From Clostridia bacterium (GTDB lineage: Bacteria; Bacillota; Clostridia; Christensenellales; CAG-138), in the NCBI GenBank assembly GCA_017514685.1, contig JAFWJN010000036.1, forward strand, positions 1-50,954: a stretch of DNA of 50,954 nt, read 5' to 3'. Position 1 is the first letter of the stretch. The number at the start of each line of letters is the position of its first letter. Shown here piece by piece: positions 35,001 through 43,484 of this stretch. The translations under genes were made by a program, and so were the position numbers. The notes under the pieces are model-generated. The model searched no databases. It was given only the letters and a program-made list of their open reading frames with translations, and was not told the origin of the DNA.

Positions 35001-36770
35001 ATGCTTGCGGAAACAGCCGTCCATGAGGGCATCAAGGCAGAGAAACTTTGGATGGAACCGCTGGAGAACAAGATTTCAATTGAAGAACTGGAACAGAGAA
35101 ACAATGATCTGCCGCCTTTTAGTGTGATCGCCGGTGTGATCGATGATCCTGAGCTTCAGACACGGCATACATTGTTTATCAACTTGCTTAAAAGCAAGAA
35201 CATTTTGATTACGGGTGAAAGTGGTTCCGGCAAGACAACGCTCCTCAAGACTATTCTCTACGGAGTCATTAAGAATTATACACCGAAAGAAGTAGCTTTC
35301 TATATCGTCGACCTTTCCGGACGATCGCTGACCGCATTCCGCAACGCACCGCATTGTGGAGCTGCATTGCATGATGAAAACGAATCTGATTTTAGTCGGC
35401 TGCTTTCCATGATGCACGATATTGTCGAAGAGCGGAAAAAAGTATTTGAGAAACTGGGGGTTGCTGACTATGAGTCTTATCTTGCATCGAAGACCCACGC
35501 AGCACAGGAACTGCCTTTGGTCATAGTCGTTATCGACAACTTTGCCGGATTGACTAATTTCAAAAAAGGCAACGATTATCAGTATAGTTTCAATCAGTAT
35601 CTCAAAGAAGGTTTGAGTTATGGTATTCGTTATATCATAACAGCAACGCACAGCAATGAAGTGAATTCGCGTGCAAGACAAGAATTGTCTACAAGGTTTG
35701 CTTTGCAGTTGAAGGATAAATATGAATATGGAGATGCGCTGAATGTTCGTTGTTCATATACTCCTCCATTGGTACCGGGGCGCGGTCTGTGTATCTATAA
35801 CGAAGCACCTCTGGAGTTCCATGCTGCAATGCTGAGACCTGATGATACTGCAAAAGAAAGCAATGCGTTGATTCAGAGGATCGGCTCAGAACTTGCAAGC
35901 CGGTATACCGCTGAGGAATTCGCAGCAGAGCTCCCGGTCGTACAGGAAGAGCAGGAATTTGAACAATTCTGCAATGGTATTCCACACGGACGCATTCCAC
36001 TTGGCTATTCCATGAAAGATGCGAAGAAGATATCCATTCCCTTAAAGCAGGCAGGATTTTTATCAGTTTACTTTGGAAATGTGGACGGCAAGAAAAAGAT
36101 TTTGCAGAATTTTCTCTATGCTTTCGCAAGAGAACGAGGAAAAGTTCTCTTCTTATCACCGGAAAAAGGAAGTGTTGTTGATTCATCGGAAAGCGGCTTG
36201 AAAGATTATCCATATGTCAATCAGGTGCTTATATGCAAAGAAGGCGAAGGGAAAAACATTATAGCATCATTGGCTAAAGTGATAGAAGAAAGAAAGCCAA
36301 TCCGTAATCGCTTCTGCGAGGAACATGGATTGGAAAAAACTGCGCTTTCATCACTCATAGCAGCGGAAGATATGATTCGGAAAGAAACAGAGCCGTTGTT
36401 CGTGCTGATTGAGAATTTTGTAGCGTTTGCAAATTGCCTGAAGGGACAGGAAAACGTTATGAAAACGATATTTGAAATAGCACGGTATTATAATATTCTA
36501 TTTGTCGCAGGCTTTGATCCGGAGGATACCGGAAAACTTTTCGCGAATGCTTTGCTTAATTCCTTCAATCCGGATCAAAACATCCTTTTGCTCGGCGGAA
36601 AAATGGACAAACAGAACCTTATTTCGCTTGACTTCAAGAGTGTGATTAAAGATGTATTACCGAAATTCGGACGCGGATTGATGGGATATCGGGGAAAAAC
36701 ATATTCGATTACAATGCCCTGCGGACCGGAAAAGAATGATGTTTCGGAAGAAGACGCGTCGATCTTTTGA
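32052..36770 (+). CDS. essC: EssC-type type VII secretion ATPase with FHA domain
   Basis: 1572 residues, the usual EssC length. An FHA-like region (about 25-120) precedes a well-conserved FHA domain (about 138-205) with IGRADD (Gly 142, Arg 143), VSRHHAEL and TNSTNGVFVN, which keeps the residues that bind phosphothreonine. Short hydrophobic segments lie at about 290-320, then three FtsK/SpoIIIE ATPase domains: Walker A GTTGSGKS at 712-719, GESGSGKT at 1055-1062, and a degenerate third site (FGNVDGKKK). EssC is the membrane motor that exports WXG100 and LXG proteins in Bacillota. The first gene of a six-gene run; GGAG lies eight bases before the ATG. EssA, EssB and EsaA are not encoded in the window. 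Confidence 0.95.
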   Translation: MDERLRADLDSATNEPPQMNIRNTKDLLGIQVTVISYRGNLRETYIPIDSDGIHYVMDQDGKEPLLSFQKKDDTWRAFCGKKVYFVISGKASGSLSVPLYNCSLYHLAGPDGGYYLYAEEVNKEAGIRHNYSVEKYCHITIGRADDCGILIKNDYVSRHHAELMWDEKGWRIIDTNSTNGVFVNDNKAQDSLLRYGDSIFIMGLRIVVGFGFISINDGNKRAIIQSPYIHSLESEKDIVYARLSKEIERPKESYFNRLPREREIIKAEPIVFDNPPPSMNGNQIPFMLRMGSPALMGGRAIATGNYFMAATSLIMPFLTQGFSEKEKKEYEKQRTEKYGAYLDAKREQIKNECIEEKRILDKTYPETRTVTSWPEIKRRLWERRNVDDDFLSIRIGSGDTPMMSQYECDEERFNIEEDELEKEMRSITAQPAWLKNVPVLTSLTKDFITGILGERSRIHDFVLNLMTQIVMTHSPDEVKIILLCDSAEAKRYEQFRFQKHMRTDDFSMRFLATNLSEASRISGFLADQIEDSINQQTELKLKKILKDRPYYVVFALDKKLFDAVETLKHVLKQDDSIGVSIIAGFPELPKECTKIFQLGLSKNKTLYIKEPDHFEELFTIDRISEPEITKALMQSASIKIPTASAAYLLPKTVTFLEMFGVGKVEHLAPLRRWAENNPVKSLAVPVGVGTDGEVFTLDLHQKRQGPHGLVAGTTGSGKSEFLITYILSLAVNFSPNEVAFLLIDYKGGGLAGAFYDEQQGQFLPHVVGTITNLDGSAIQRSLISINAELKRRQRVLNEAKSITNSGTMDIYDYQKLFRAGKLTKPMPHLFIISDEFAELKAQQPEFLAELISTARIGRSLGVHLILATQKPAGVVNDQIVSNTKFRVCLRVADKSDSMDMLKRPEASEIRDTGRFYLQVGNNEYFALGQSAWCGAAYEPSDEPPKSVDESVSVIDPTGQAVLTVKPERKKTKTEIKQLVAVVNMLAETAVHEGIKAEKLWMEPLENKISIEELEQRNNDLPPFSVIAGVIDDPELQTRHTLFINLLKSKNILITGESGSGKTTLLKTILYGVIKNYTPKEVAFYIVDLSGRSLTAFRNAPHCGAALHDENESDFSRLLSMMHDIVEERKKVFEKLGVADYESYLASKTHAAQELPLVIVVIDNFAGLTNFKKGNDYQYSFNQYLKEGLSYGIRYIITATHSNEVNSRARQELSTRFALQLKDKYEYGDALNVRCSYTPPLVPGRGLCIYNEAPLEFHAAMLRPDDTAKESNALIQRIGSELASRYTAEEFAAELPVVQEEQEFEQFCNGIPHGRIPLGYSMKDAKKISIPLKQAGFLSVYFGNVDGKKKILQNFLYAFARERGKVLFLSPEKGSVVDSSESGLKDYPYVNQVLICKEGEGKNIIASLAKVIEERKPIRNRFCEEHGLEKTALSSLIAAEDMIRKETEPLFVLIENFVAFANCLKGQENVMKTIFEIARYYNILFVAGFDPEDTGKLFANALLNSFNPDQNILLLGGKMDKQNLISLDFKSVIKDVLPKFGRGLMGYRGKTYSITMPCGPEKNDVSEEDASIF

Positions 36771-36787
36771 GAAAGTGAGAGACAGAT

Positions 36788-37042
36788 ATGAACAATAAAG
36801 TATGCGTCATAGTGGAAACTCCTGCGTTGAGAAGAGAGGATGATATGTTGCTTCCGGACTATGTTCCAATCCAGATACTGCAAAAGCTGATTGCCGATGC
36901 AGTCAAGGATGTTTCCGACGGAGCGTTCGTTCCTACAGGAAAAGAACTTCTTTGCAGACGTGAGGACGGTATTATTCTGCATCCGCAGTATACGCTTGCA
37001 GATTATAAGACTACGGATGGTATGCATCTGATGCTGTTTTAG
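36788..37042 (+). CDS. esaB: YukD/EsaB-like ubiquitin-fold protein
   Basis: 84 residues with a ubiquitin-like beta-grasp pattern: an opening strand VCVIVETP, a central helix IQILQKLIADAV, and a closing LADYKTTDGMHLMLF that matches the family's end. YukD/EsaB is a core cytoplasmic accessory of Bacillota type VII systems, always near EssC. It lies 17 bases after essC with a weak AGTGAGAG site. Similarity is structural and positional rather than strong in sequence. Confidence 0.75.
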   Translation: MNNKVCVIVETPALRREDDMLLPDYVPIQILQKLIADAVKDVSDGAFVPTGKELLCRREDGIILHPQYTLADYKTTDGMHLMLF

Positions 37043-37050
37043 GAGGCAAC

Positions 37051-37275
37051 ATGGAGGACGTTGAACGGTATCTCGGTGCGTTAAAGCACAGTGCAGCAAT
37101 TGCAAAAAAACTCGGAGAGTTGTTAGAAGATGATAAAATGAATATCGGAAAAGGACTGTCAGGTGAGGCTGAAGCAATTTACAAAAGTCATTGCGATGAA
37201 GCCACCGAACAGGTTAATAAAATCCGAAAGACAGCTAATAGATTATATTCGGAATCAAGCACCGGAATAATATAA
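37051..37275 (+). CDS. small helical protein of type VII locus
   Basis: 74 residues, nearly all predicted helix, with a glycine break in the middle (NIGKGLSGEAEAIY), giving two antiparallel helices as in WXG100 proteins. No Trp-X-Gly motif. GGAGG precedes its ATG eight bases after the YukD-like gene. A secreted partner or chaperone of the locus is likely from position; no named family is recognised. Confidence 0.65.
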   Translation: MEDVERYLGALKHSAAIAKKLGELLEDDKMNIGKGLSGEAEAIYKSHCDEATEQVNKIRKTANRLYSESSTGII

Positions 37276-37301
37276 AAAAATAATCGGAGGTAAAGAAAAG
37301 A

Positions 37302-37604
37302 ATGGGACAAACAGTTGATATGGATCTCAATGCTGCAAGAGCATGGAAAGATTCGATTGATTCGCTGAATTCTCAGTTGAAAGGCGAGTTGGTTTCAGTT
37401 GGCGACAGTATCAATGCAATCAGCCAGTCTTCGCAAGGTGGTGTTTTAGATCATCTTGTCAACAATTATCAGCAGATGACTGAAGCAACGGGTAATTTGG
37501 TTAATGCGTTTGCAGGCCTTGTTGACAGCGTCGCAAATGTCATTGAGAAAGCTACCGGCTTGGCTGGTAAAGTCATTGATATACTTGGAATCATTAAGCT
37601 ATAA
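37302..37604 (+). CDS. WXG100-like small protein
   Basis: 100 residues, the typical WXG100 length. Two helices (about 8-40 and 50-100) flank a Ser/Gly-rich turn SQSSQGGVLDHL, with one Trp in the first helix (ARAWKDSID) rather than in the turn. It has a hydrophobic C-terminal helix ending GKVIDILGIIKL. Start with TCGGAGG. A probable secreted substrate of EssC, by position and fold. Confidence 0.7.
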   Translation: MGQTVDMDLNAARAWKDSIDSLNSQLKGELVSVGDSINAISQSSQGGVLDHLVNNYQQMTEATGNLVNAFAGLVDSVANVIEKATGLAGKVIDILGIIKL

Positions 37605-37618
37605 AAGGAGTGACGAAA

Positions 37619-37954
37619 ATGGCAGACGATACCAGAATTTATGTAGATAAACAAACCTTTGCAAATCAGGTCAGCGAACTGGATTCCAGATTAAACGCGC
37701 TAAACAACCTCCTTCGTGAATATGAGGCAAAGAAAGAAGAAGCGAGAAGAGTCTGGGGCGATGAGGACGAGAACCAGAGAAAAGCAATCGCTCTCTGCGA
37801 ATCCGCTATTGCAGTTGTTCAGCAGAAGATTGATGCGACAAAAGTGAACAAGGAACAGCTGCAGAATGTCAGCGATGAAGCCTTTGCGTCACAGGCAGAA
37901 ATGGGTGCAGCATTGGATGAGTCGAAATCGCAGATTGATGCATTGCTTCAATAA
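37619..37954 (+). CDS. WXG100-like small protein (WG motif)
   Basis: 111 residues from the ATG at 37619, eight bases after AAAAGGAG; a GTG nine bases earlier is rejected. A helical hairpin with Trp-Gly at the turn (EARRVWGDEDENQ), the closest match in the locus to the WXG turn. Long heptad-like helices flank it (LDSRLNALNNLLREYEAKKEE). Probably a secreted partner of the EssC system, possibly dimerising with one of its neighbours. Confidence 0.75.
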   Translation: MADDTRIYVDKQTFANQVSELDSRLNALNNLLREYEAKKEEARRVWGDEDENQRKAIALCESAIAVVQQKIDATKVNKEQLQNVSDEAFASQAEMGAALDESKSQIDALLQ

Positions 37955-37956
37955 CA

Positions 37957-38262
37957 ATGGCGTCTGACGAGAGAATTCGATTCGATCGAGTTGCTTTGGA
38001 GAATCATGCAGACGAATACTGCAAAGAAGAACTGCGCCTTTCCCGTGAATTGATGGATACGCTTCGGATTGCAGCAGCCTACGCTCCGCTTGATTCAGTT
38101 TCACGTGTGCGTCGGCTTCTTAATGATGCTGACCGATTGACACGTTATTTTTCCCAAATGAGAGATGCTCTGATAGAATCAGGGCATTTGGTAGAGGAAA
38201 CTTCCAAGGCGGTGCTTGAACGCCTTGAAGATGCGGATGAAAAGATAAAAATACTCATGTGA
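37957..38262 (+). CDS. small helical protein of type VII locus
   Basis: 101 residues starting two bases after the previous stop, so translation is coupled. Helical throughout, with LRLSRELMDTLRIAAAYAPL in the middle as the break and no WXG motif. It resembles in size the small partner proteins that accompany LXG toxins in other type VII loci. No LXG toxin follows; the next gene is on the opposite strand. Confidence 0.65.
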   Translation: MASDERIRFDRVALENHADEYCKEELRLSRELMDTLRIAAAYAPLDSVSRVRRLLNDADRLTRYFSQMRDALIESGHLVEETSKAVLERLEDADEKIKILM

Positions 38263-38465
38263 TAGTAGTAAGGTTGATTTTATCACTACATTGCATTAGA
38301 ATTTTAGAATTCGCAAATGATAAAAAGGGGTATTTCTGAATTGAGATGCGCCCTTTTGTCATATTATCAATTATTCCGAAAAAAAACTTTTCGATGGCTT
38401 GTTGAAAAAACAGGCAGCAGATATTTTGCAAGTATATTTTTCATCTCACTAATTATACCATATAA

Positions 38466-38496
38466 CAATGACTCCCGAGTTTCTCGAGAGTCATTG
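38466..38496. terminator. bidirectional terminator between type VII and TIR operons
   Basis: CAATGACTC at 38466-38474 and GAGTCATTG at 38488-38496 form a perfect 9-base stem with an inner GAG/CTC pair, followed on the plus strand by TCATTTCT. It lies between two converging operons. Confidence 0.75.
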
Positions 38497-38548
38497 TCAT
38501 TTCTATAGATTTTCCGGCAGTTCATTGATGCTGAATCGGGATTAGCAG

Positions 38549-41311
38549 TTATTCAACAACCAGTACAAAAGATTGCCGACCTTCGAGCGACTGGACCGCA
38601 TCCTGCATATCTTCGGAAACAGTGATTTTTTCCAGATTGGGAAGCGACAGGAGCGGCGTCAGATCGGCTCCGTTCCAGTGCTTGATTCTCAGTTCCTTCA
38701 GACGCCGCAGGTTTTCAATGCCTTCCAGCGAGAAATTGCCGTTTGCGGAAAGATCCAGTTCTTCAAGACCCTGCAGCGTAAACACCGCCGATACATCGGA
38801 AAGATTCCGGTTTCCGAAAACATAGAGCCGCTTAAGACCGGTCAGGTACTGGATGCCCTCGAGCGAGGCGGTATCCGTTTCCGTAAGAATGAGCTGTTCC
38901 AGATTTTCCAGATCTTTTAATCTGACCGGATCAAACGATTCCGAAGATGAGATGACTTCGCTTCTTTGCTGTGTTCTGTTATCAACCAGGACTTGTTTCG
39001 GTTCTTCCAGCTCAAAGTCCGTTTCCAGATGTTTCTCGTTCGGGTTAAACACCTGTTCTCCTGCGATACCGACCGCTCTGACCCGTTTCAGGACGGACTT
39101 TGGAAGCAGGTCCAGTTCCTCCAGCGACAGCAGAGACAGTTCACTGTCGTTCGGCTGCCATGACGAATCCGGATATATGATCTCATAGGATTGGAAGATG
39201 CCGAGATCGACCAGTTCTTTTGCCTGCTCTTTCCATTCCGGCCGGATCGACAGATAATCGCCTTTCAAAGTATAGAGTACGCTGATATCGGTGAGACCGT
39301 CCTGGTTGCCGAGTGAGATGCTGTAGGTTCTGCTGCGGTCAAGTGCCTCAAAACAGCTGAGATCGGTCAGATCCGGGATTCCCTCTAAAGTGATATAGTC
39401 TGCGGTAAATTTTGAGAAGTCCGGCAGAGTGTTGACACGGAGCAGGTCAAGCTCCTCAAGCTGCATTCCGTCAAGAGCAGACCAGTCAACAACATGGGGG
39501 CAATCCTCCAGAAGAAGGCCTCCGCCGGTTGTGCCATCCGCTTTCCGGCCGAACGCCCGGTTGGACTGCAGTCCTTCCAGCGACTGCAGCTGCGAGCAAT
39601 CCAGAAAAACCATATAGCGGATATCGGAATCTTCCAATGTTGACAGGTCGGAAACATCACAGGTCTCTAAAACGAGCTCTTCCTTAACGTTCGTCAGTCC
39701 GGACAGATCGACATTGAACGCGTTCCGGATTTGCAGCGTGCCGATGTCGGCATTCTGCAGGTAGCGAAGCGCTTCGGAAGGATCGTTGCTGTTCATGTTC
39801 AGATACAGTAATCCATACGAGTCAATGGCTTCGAACCCGGAAAAGTCCTCCACGGCATGGTTCACAAAGACAAAGTAGATATCCTGCTTGATCTTCATTT
39901 CTTTCAGAAAATTCAGATCCCGGTTCATGACGCCGACATTGCTGATGTAGTACAGATTCGGAAGTTTTCCCAAAGGAGACAGATCTCTGACCGTTGTACG
40001 GTCCGGATATCCCAGAATGCGGAACTGTTCCAGAGCGGTGCATCCTTCGACTGCGGAGATATCCGCAAGGTCATGCGCATCCCGGAGAACAAGCTGTTTT
40101 AAATTCTTCAGATTCGAAATACCATCCAGAGTCGGAACGCTCATGAATCCCAGATACAGTCTTTCAAGCTGATCCATGCCGTCCAGAAACAGCAGATTTT
40201 TCAGCTGGAAGAATTCAAATTCCAGGCACTTCAGATTCGGATAGTTTCCTTTCCAGCTGGAAAGATCCGCCGGCTGCTGATAACTGCCGCCGTTCAGATA
40301 CATATATTCAGCAGAAGGAGGAGCAAAGGAAGAGAGGTCAGGAGCTTTTGTACCGTAGACCGTCAGAACAATCGTGTTCAGATCCTTGCACTCGTTCAGT
40401 TCGGAGAAGGAAGCATCGGGGCCTCCTCGGTATTCAAAATAGGTAATTGAGGAATCACGTAAAAAGGACAGATCCGTAATGCCGGAATCGGCAATGGTAA
40501 CATATCTCAGATGCTCCAGAGCGGACAGATCCGGAAGCGTACCGTTCATCTCGGCAACGGTCAGATATTTCAGATTCTGGAGCAGAATAAGATAGGAGAG
40601 ATCACCGTATTCCGTATACAGGTATTCATGACCGTCCTCCTTGCTGTACCAGTGGGATCCGGTATCCTCATCTGTGCGGTAGGCTTCCTCATAAGTAAGG
40701 CCGTATTCGGGATATTCCGACAGATCGTTTTGCTCGCTGATGCGGTAATAGTATACCTTTTCCCCGACGATCCCGACTTCGCAGATGTCTTCCAGATAAT
40801 CCTTGATGTCGTCCGGAACCTCCGGACTTTTTGTCGGAACAGGAGTGGGTTCGGGCGTATCAGGATCCGGGCGGAAGCCTCTTGTCAAAAGGATGCCCCC
40901 GATACCGATCAGAACAACAAGAGCGGCAGCCAGAAGAATCCAGGGAAGGCGGCTCGGCTTTTTGAGTGCTTCTTTGATCTTCTGCGCCAGTTCTTCCGCA
41001 CCGTATCGCTCCGCCATAATGGAATGGCGCGCGATCAGCGCGTTCTGAAAGACCTCCGGCGGCGTGCATCCGTCCAGATTGACCGGCAGAACTTCCATTC
41101 CTTTGCTGTCGCACCGGAGAAATGTATCGGTGACCTCCGATTCGGAGGTCAGATCGGAAGACAAAAACAGAAGCACGGCATCGGAGTCCTTGGGAGCGGA
41201 ACCGGTCTGGACGGAAAGCCCGCTTTTTTTCAGGGCCGCGAGAATCGGACGCACCGCGTCTGCGTTTTCCTTACAATACAGAGGGTAAACTGTTCTTTGA
41301 AAAAGTCCCAT
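38549..41311 (-). CDS. degenerate TIR-like, transmembrane, LRR protein
   Basis: 920 residues. Residues 7-115 have the TIR/flavodoxin-like pattern (VYPLYCKENADAVRPIL, DAVLLFLSSDL, MEVLPVNLD). The place of the catalytic Glu holds Thr 63 in my alignment to the neighbouring TIR protein. One membrane helix (122-143) is followed by a Pro/Thr stalk and about 750 residues of irregular LRRs (LERLYLGFMSV, LKQLVLRDAH, LEELDLSANG). Topology by analogy with the receptor kinases is TIR inside, LRR outside. It is the last gene of a three-gene operon, 24 bases after the previous one. Confidence 0.8.
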   Translation of the reverse strand: MGLFQRTVYPLYCKENADAVRPILAALKKSGLSVQTGSAPKDSDAVLLFLSSDLTSESEVTDTFLRCDSKGMEVLPVNLDGCTPPEVFQNALIARHSIMAERYGAEELAQKIKEALKKPSRLPWILLAAALVVLIGIGGILLTRGFRPDPDTPEPTPVPTKSPEVPDDIKDYLEDICEVGIVGEKVYYYRISEQNDLSEYPEYGLTYEEAYRTDEDTGSHWYSKEDGHEYLYTEYGDLSYLILLQNLKYLTVAEMNGTLPDLSALEHLRYVTIADSGITDLSFLRDSSITYFEYRGGPDASFSELNECKDLNTIVLTVYGTKAPDLSSFAPPSAEYMYLNGGSYQQPADLSSWKGNYPNLKCLEFEFFQLKNLLFLDGMDQLERLYLGFMSVPTLDGISNLKNLKQLVLRDAHDLADISAVEGCTALEQFRILGYPDRTTVRDLSPLGKLPNLYYISNVGVMNRDLNFLKEMKIKQDIYFVFVNHAVEDFSGFEAIDSYGLLYLNMNSNDPSEALRYLQNADIGTLQIRNAFNVDLSGLTNVKEELVLETCDVSDLSTLEDSDIRYMVFLDCSQLQSLEGLQSNRAFGRKADGTTGGGLLLEDCPHVVDWSALDGMQLEELDLLRVNTLPDFSKFTADYITLEGIPDLTDLSCFEALDRSRTYSISLGNQDGLTDISVLYTLKGDYLSIRPEWKEQAKELVDLGIFQSYEIIYPDSSWQPNDSELSLLSLEELDLLPKSVLKRVRAVGIAGEQVFNPNEKHLETDFELEEPKQVLVDNRTQQRSEVISSSESFDPVRLKDLENLEQLILTETDTASLEGIQYLTGLKRLYVFGNRNLSDVSAVFTLQGLEELDLSANGNFSLEGIENLRRLKELRIKHWNGADLTPLLSLPNLEKITVSEDMQDAVQSLEGRQSFVLVVE

Positions 41312-41335
41312 AGTGATGTCCTTTCGGGAAGATTG

Positions 41336-42490
41336 TCAGGGAACCAGATAAATTACATAACCGCGCTCACTCTGCACGGTAAGGGGAAGCATATCGGCGC
41401 TTACATAAACGGACTGCAGGGAGGGCAGTGATACAAGCGGTCTCAGGTCGGAAACGGAACAGTGTTCCAGATGCAGAACTTTCAGGCTCGGCAGATGGGA
41501 AACCGCTTCCAGGGAAGAGATCTCACAGCCGGAAAGATACAGTTCTTCCAGAAGGACAAGCTTTGTGAGAGGCTGCAGATTGGTCACGGGCTGATCAATC
41601 AGCGCGAGCTTCTGCAAAAAGCCCATGCTTCCGATGACCGAAAGGTCTTTGACTTTACCCTCCACCACGAAACTGGAACCGACTTTGAACCGTCCGTCTT
41701 CATATGAAACGCTACCTGGATCGCTTAAATACATTCCGCCGCAGAAATACAGTTCGGTCACGTAGGAAAGGTCTGTGCGAAGGATGCTACCGTCATACTT
41801 GTTCAGCTGTTCCCGTACAGCGTTTTCCTGTTGCAAGTCGGGAAACGTGACGGGAAAGTTGTTCGGATCGACGGTGGGGGTTGGATGAGGCGAGGCGGTA
41901 GGTTTCGGAGTCCATGCTGGCGTAGGGGAAGGTGTTGCGGGTGGCGCAGGAGAATCGAATACTCCCTTCAGAAGCAGCAGCATAAGGACAACGGCAGCGA
42001 GAAAAATCAGAAGAGCACCGGAAAAACCAAAAATCTTCCAAGAAAAATGGTCCGTCCATTTGTGATAGAAGCGTCGATTGATTAACGGGCTTGATAAAAC
42101 GGCCTGTTCTCTGGATGAGGCATCTTTTGCTGCTTTGAGTTCTGTGCAGGATTTTAAAAGCTCTGCCCAATCACCAGCGGGTTCGCTGTTGTCCAGGCGG
42201 ATATACAGAACAGGGTGGTGGAGCGATACAGCAGTGACAATTTCGCTCAGACAATTCGGGGAAGCAAGAGCTGTCTTTGACAGAAAGAAAAGTACGATTT
42301 CACATTGGACCATATGTGTCTGAATGTTAATTGGCCAGTCACCCCCGGCAGGGATACCCTCATCGTACCAGATCCTAATCTTGTGGTTCAGTCTAGAGAT
42401 TGTTTCCAGAACTTCTTGTGAATTCTTATGGGAATAACTGACGAAAATGTAAGGATGCTTGCCCTCATACGGTTGAAAGAACAGATTCAT
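41336..42490 (-). CDS. TIR domain, transmembrane, LRR protein
   Basis: 384 residues. The TIR domain spans about 13-130 with IFVSYSHKNSQEV (box 1), RIWYDEGIPAGGDW and LASPNCLSEI. Glu 83 in the last motif is in the position of the catalytic Glu of NAD-cleaving TIR domains. A single membrane helix at 153-176, a Pro/Thr stalk (180-208) and a short LRR domain (about 215-384; LVLLEELYLSGCEIS) follow. It overlaps its upstream neighbour by four bases (ATGA). Bacterial TIR proteins act as NADases, often in defence. A membrane LRR-TIR resembles a Toll-like layout, but common descent is not implied. Confidence 0.88.
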   Translation of the reverse strand: MNLFFQPYEGKHPYIFVSYSHKNSQEVLETISRLNHKIRIWYDEGIPAGGDWPINIQTHMVQCEIVLFFLSKTALASPNCLSEIVTAVSLHHPVLYIRLDNSEPAGDWAELLKSCTELKAAKDASSREQAVLSSPLINRRFYHKWTDHFSWKIFGFSGALLIFLAAVVLMLLLLKGVFDSPAPPATPSPTPAWTPKPTASPHPTPTVDPNNFPVTFPDLQQENAVREQLNKYDGSILRTDLSYVTELYFCGGMYLSDPGSVSYEDGRFKVGSSFVVEGKVKDLSVIGSMGFLQKLALIDQPVTNLQPLTKLVLLEELYLSGCEISSLEAVSHLPSLKVLHLEHCSVSDLRPLVSLPSLQSVYVSADMLPLTVQSERGYVIYLVP

Positions 42491-43323
42491 TCGCTACCTC
42501 CGATCAGTACGAGCGTATAGCTGTACAGTTCAGGATGCGAGTGAAGACCCGATGCGGCGGATTGCGTCAGTTCAATTTGCTTAAGCCTGGGAAGCAGTTT
42601 CAGATCTTCGAAATTTGACGGAAGCATATCACCTAAAAAAGTCAGAGTGATTATCGTTTCCAGCCGCTCTTCACTGAGAGCTCCGCCGCCGAGTGAAGCA
42701 CGCACGACTTCCCGGAGAGTTTCGTTCTGAAAAGTGACGGAGTCTTCTTCCACAGGAGGAATATATGCCTTCGAAACGGTAAACCATAGGCAGATGCCGA
42801 TGAGCAGAAGCAGCGCAAGGCCTCCCATAGTCCATGAAGCAATGCGCAGGCCGTCCGCGGGGACCTTTTGCGGATGACCAATCAATGTCTGGGAAAAACC
42901 GTCCGTTCTTAAAATTTCTGCTTCATATTCGGCTGCACGGTCAGAGCTTGAACAGATATATTCAGGTGTGTTAGGATATAATCCTATTGATAATCCGCTG
43001 TCCTTACCATCTGTATTCAGACAAAAAAGAGGATGACCGGATCTTTGACAGATAAGCAGACTATTTTTTGCTTTGTGATCATGACGGAACAAATCAGTCA
43101 GAAAAACTACAGTCAAAGCAGCGTTTCTCATTCTGTTAGTCCGAAAAGCAATTGCTTCGCGATCTGCTTTTTCAGAGCAGTCATACCATACGCGCACGCC
43201 GCGTGAATATAACTTTCTCAGTAATGGGCGTACATGACCTCCGTCTGCCTCTGAAAAGCACAGATGCAGATATGGTTCATTGCCCATATAGGGCGGATAC
43301 TGTTTGTCGGGCCGGTATGCCAT
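42487..43323 (-). CDS. TIR-like transmembrane protein with short LRR-like tail
   Basis: 278 residues from the ATG at 43323, with GAGGACG upstream; earlier starts lack a ribosome site. Residues 15-110 match the TIR pattern (YLHLCFSEADGGHVRPLL, VRVWYDCSEKADREAIAF, LTVVFLTDLF), but the catalytic Glu position is Asn (about 87). One membrane helix at 162-183 and about 95 residues outside with an LRR-like segment (LLPRLKQIELTQS). First gene of the TIR operon. With only the middle gene keeping the catalytic Glu, the operon may encode one active and two regulatory TIR subunits. Confidence 0.78.
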   Translation of the reverse strand: MAYRPDKQYPPYMGNEPYLHLCFSEADGGHVRPLLRKLYSRGVRVWYDCSEKADREAIAFRTNRMRNAALTVVFLTDLFRHDHKAKNSLLICQRSGHPLFCLNTDGKDSGLSIGLYPNTPEYICSSSDRAAEYEAEILRTDGFSQTLIGHPQKVPADGLRIASWTMGGLALLLLIGICLWFTVSKAYIPPVEEDSVTFQNETLREVVRASLGGGALSEERLETIITLTFLGDMLPSNFEDLKLLPRLKQIELTQSAASGLHSHPELYSYTLVLIGGSE

Positions 43324-43365
43324 GGTTCGTCCTCGAAGATGATAAGCTGACATTCTACAAAATAA

Positions 43366-43394
43366 AGAATACTCTAAATCAGGACTTCTTGCAA
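43366..43394 (-). promoter_or_regulatory. promoter of the TIR operon
   Basis: On the minus strand TTGCAA (43389-43394) and TATTCT (43366-43371) with a 17-base spacer, 43 bases upstream of the ATG. Confidence 0.6.
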
Positions 43395-43410
43395 CCATGG
43401 GAGCAAATTT

Positions 43411-43452
43411 AAAAAGAAACTATCAATAATCATGTTTACATTATTGATAGTT
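43411..43452 (-). terminator. terminator of LRR-kinase gene
   Basis: AACTATCAATAAT (43418-43430) and ATTATTGATAGTT (43440-43452) form a perfect 13-base stem. On the minus strand it is followed by TCTTTTT. Confidence 0.85.
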
Positions 43453-43484
43453 CCTTTAGAATTGCATATTATCTCAGTCAACTA

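Noticed and set aside
38317-38508. 63-codon open frame after the type VII operon
   Set aside because: No ribosome site; its 3' end runs through the terminator hairpin, and the composition looks non-coding.
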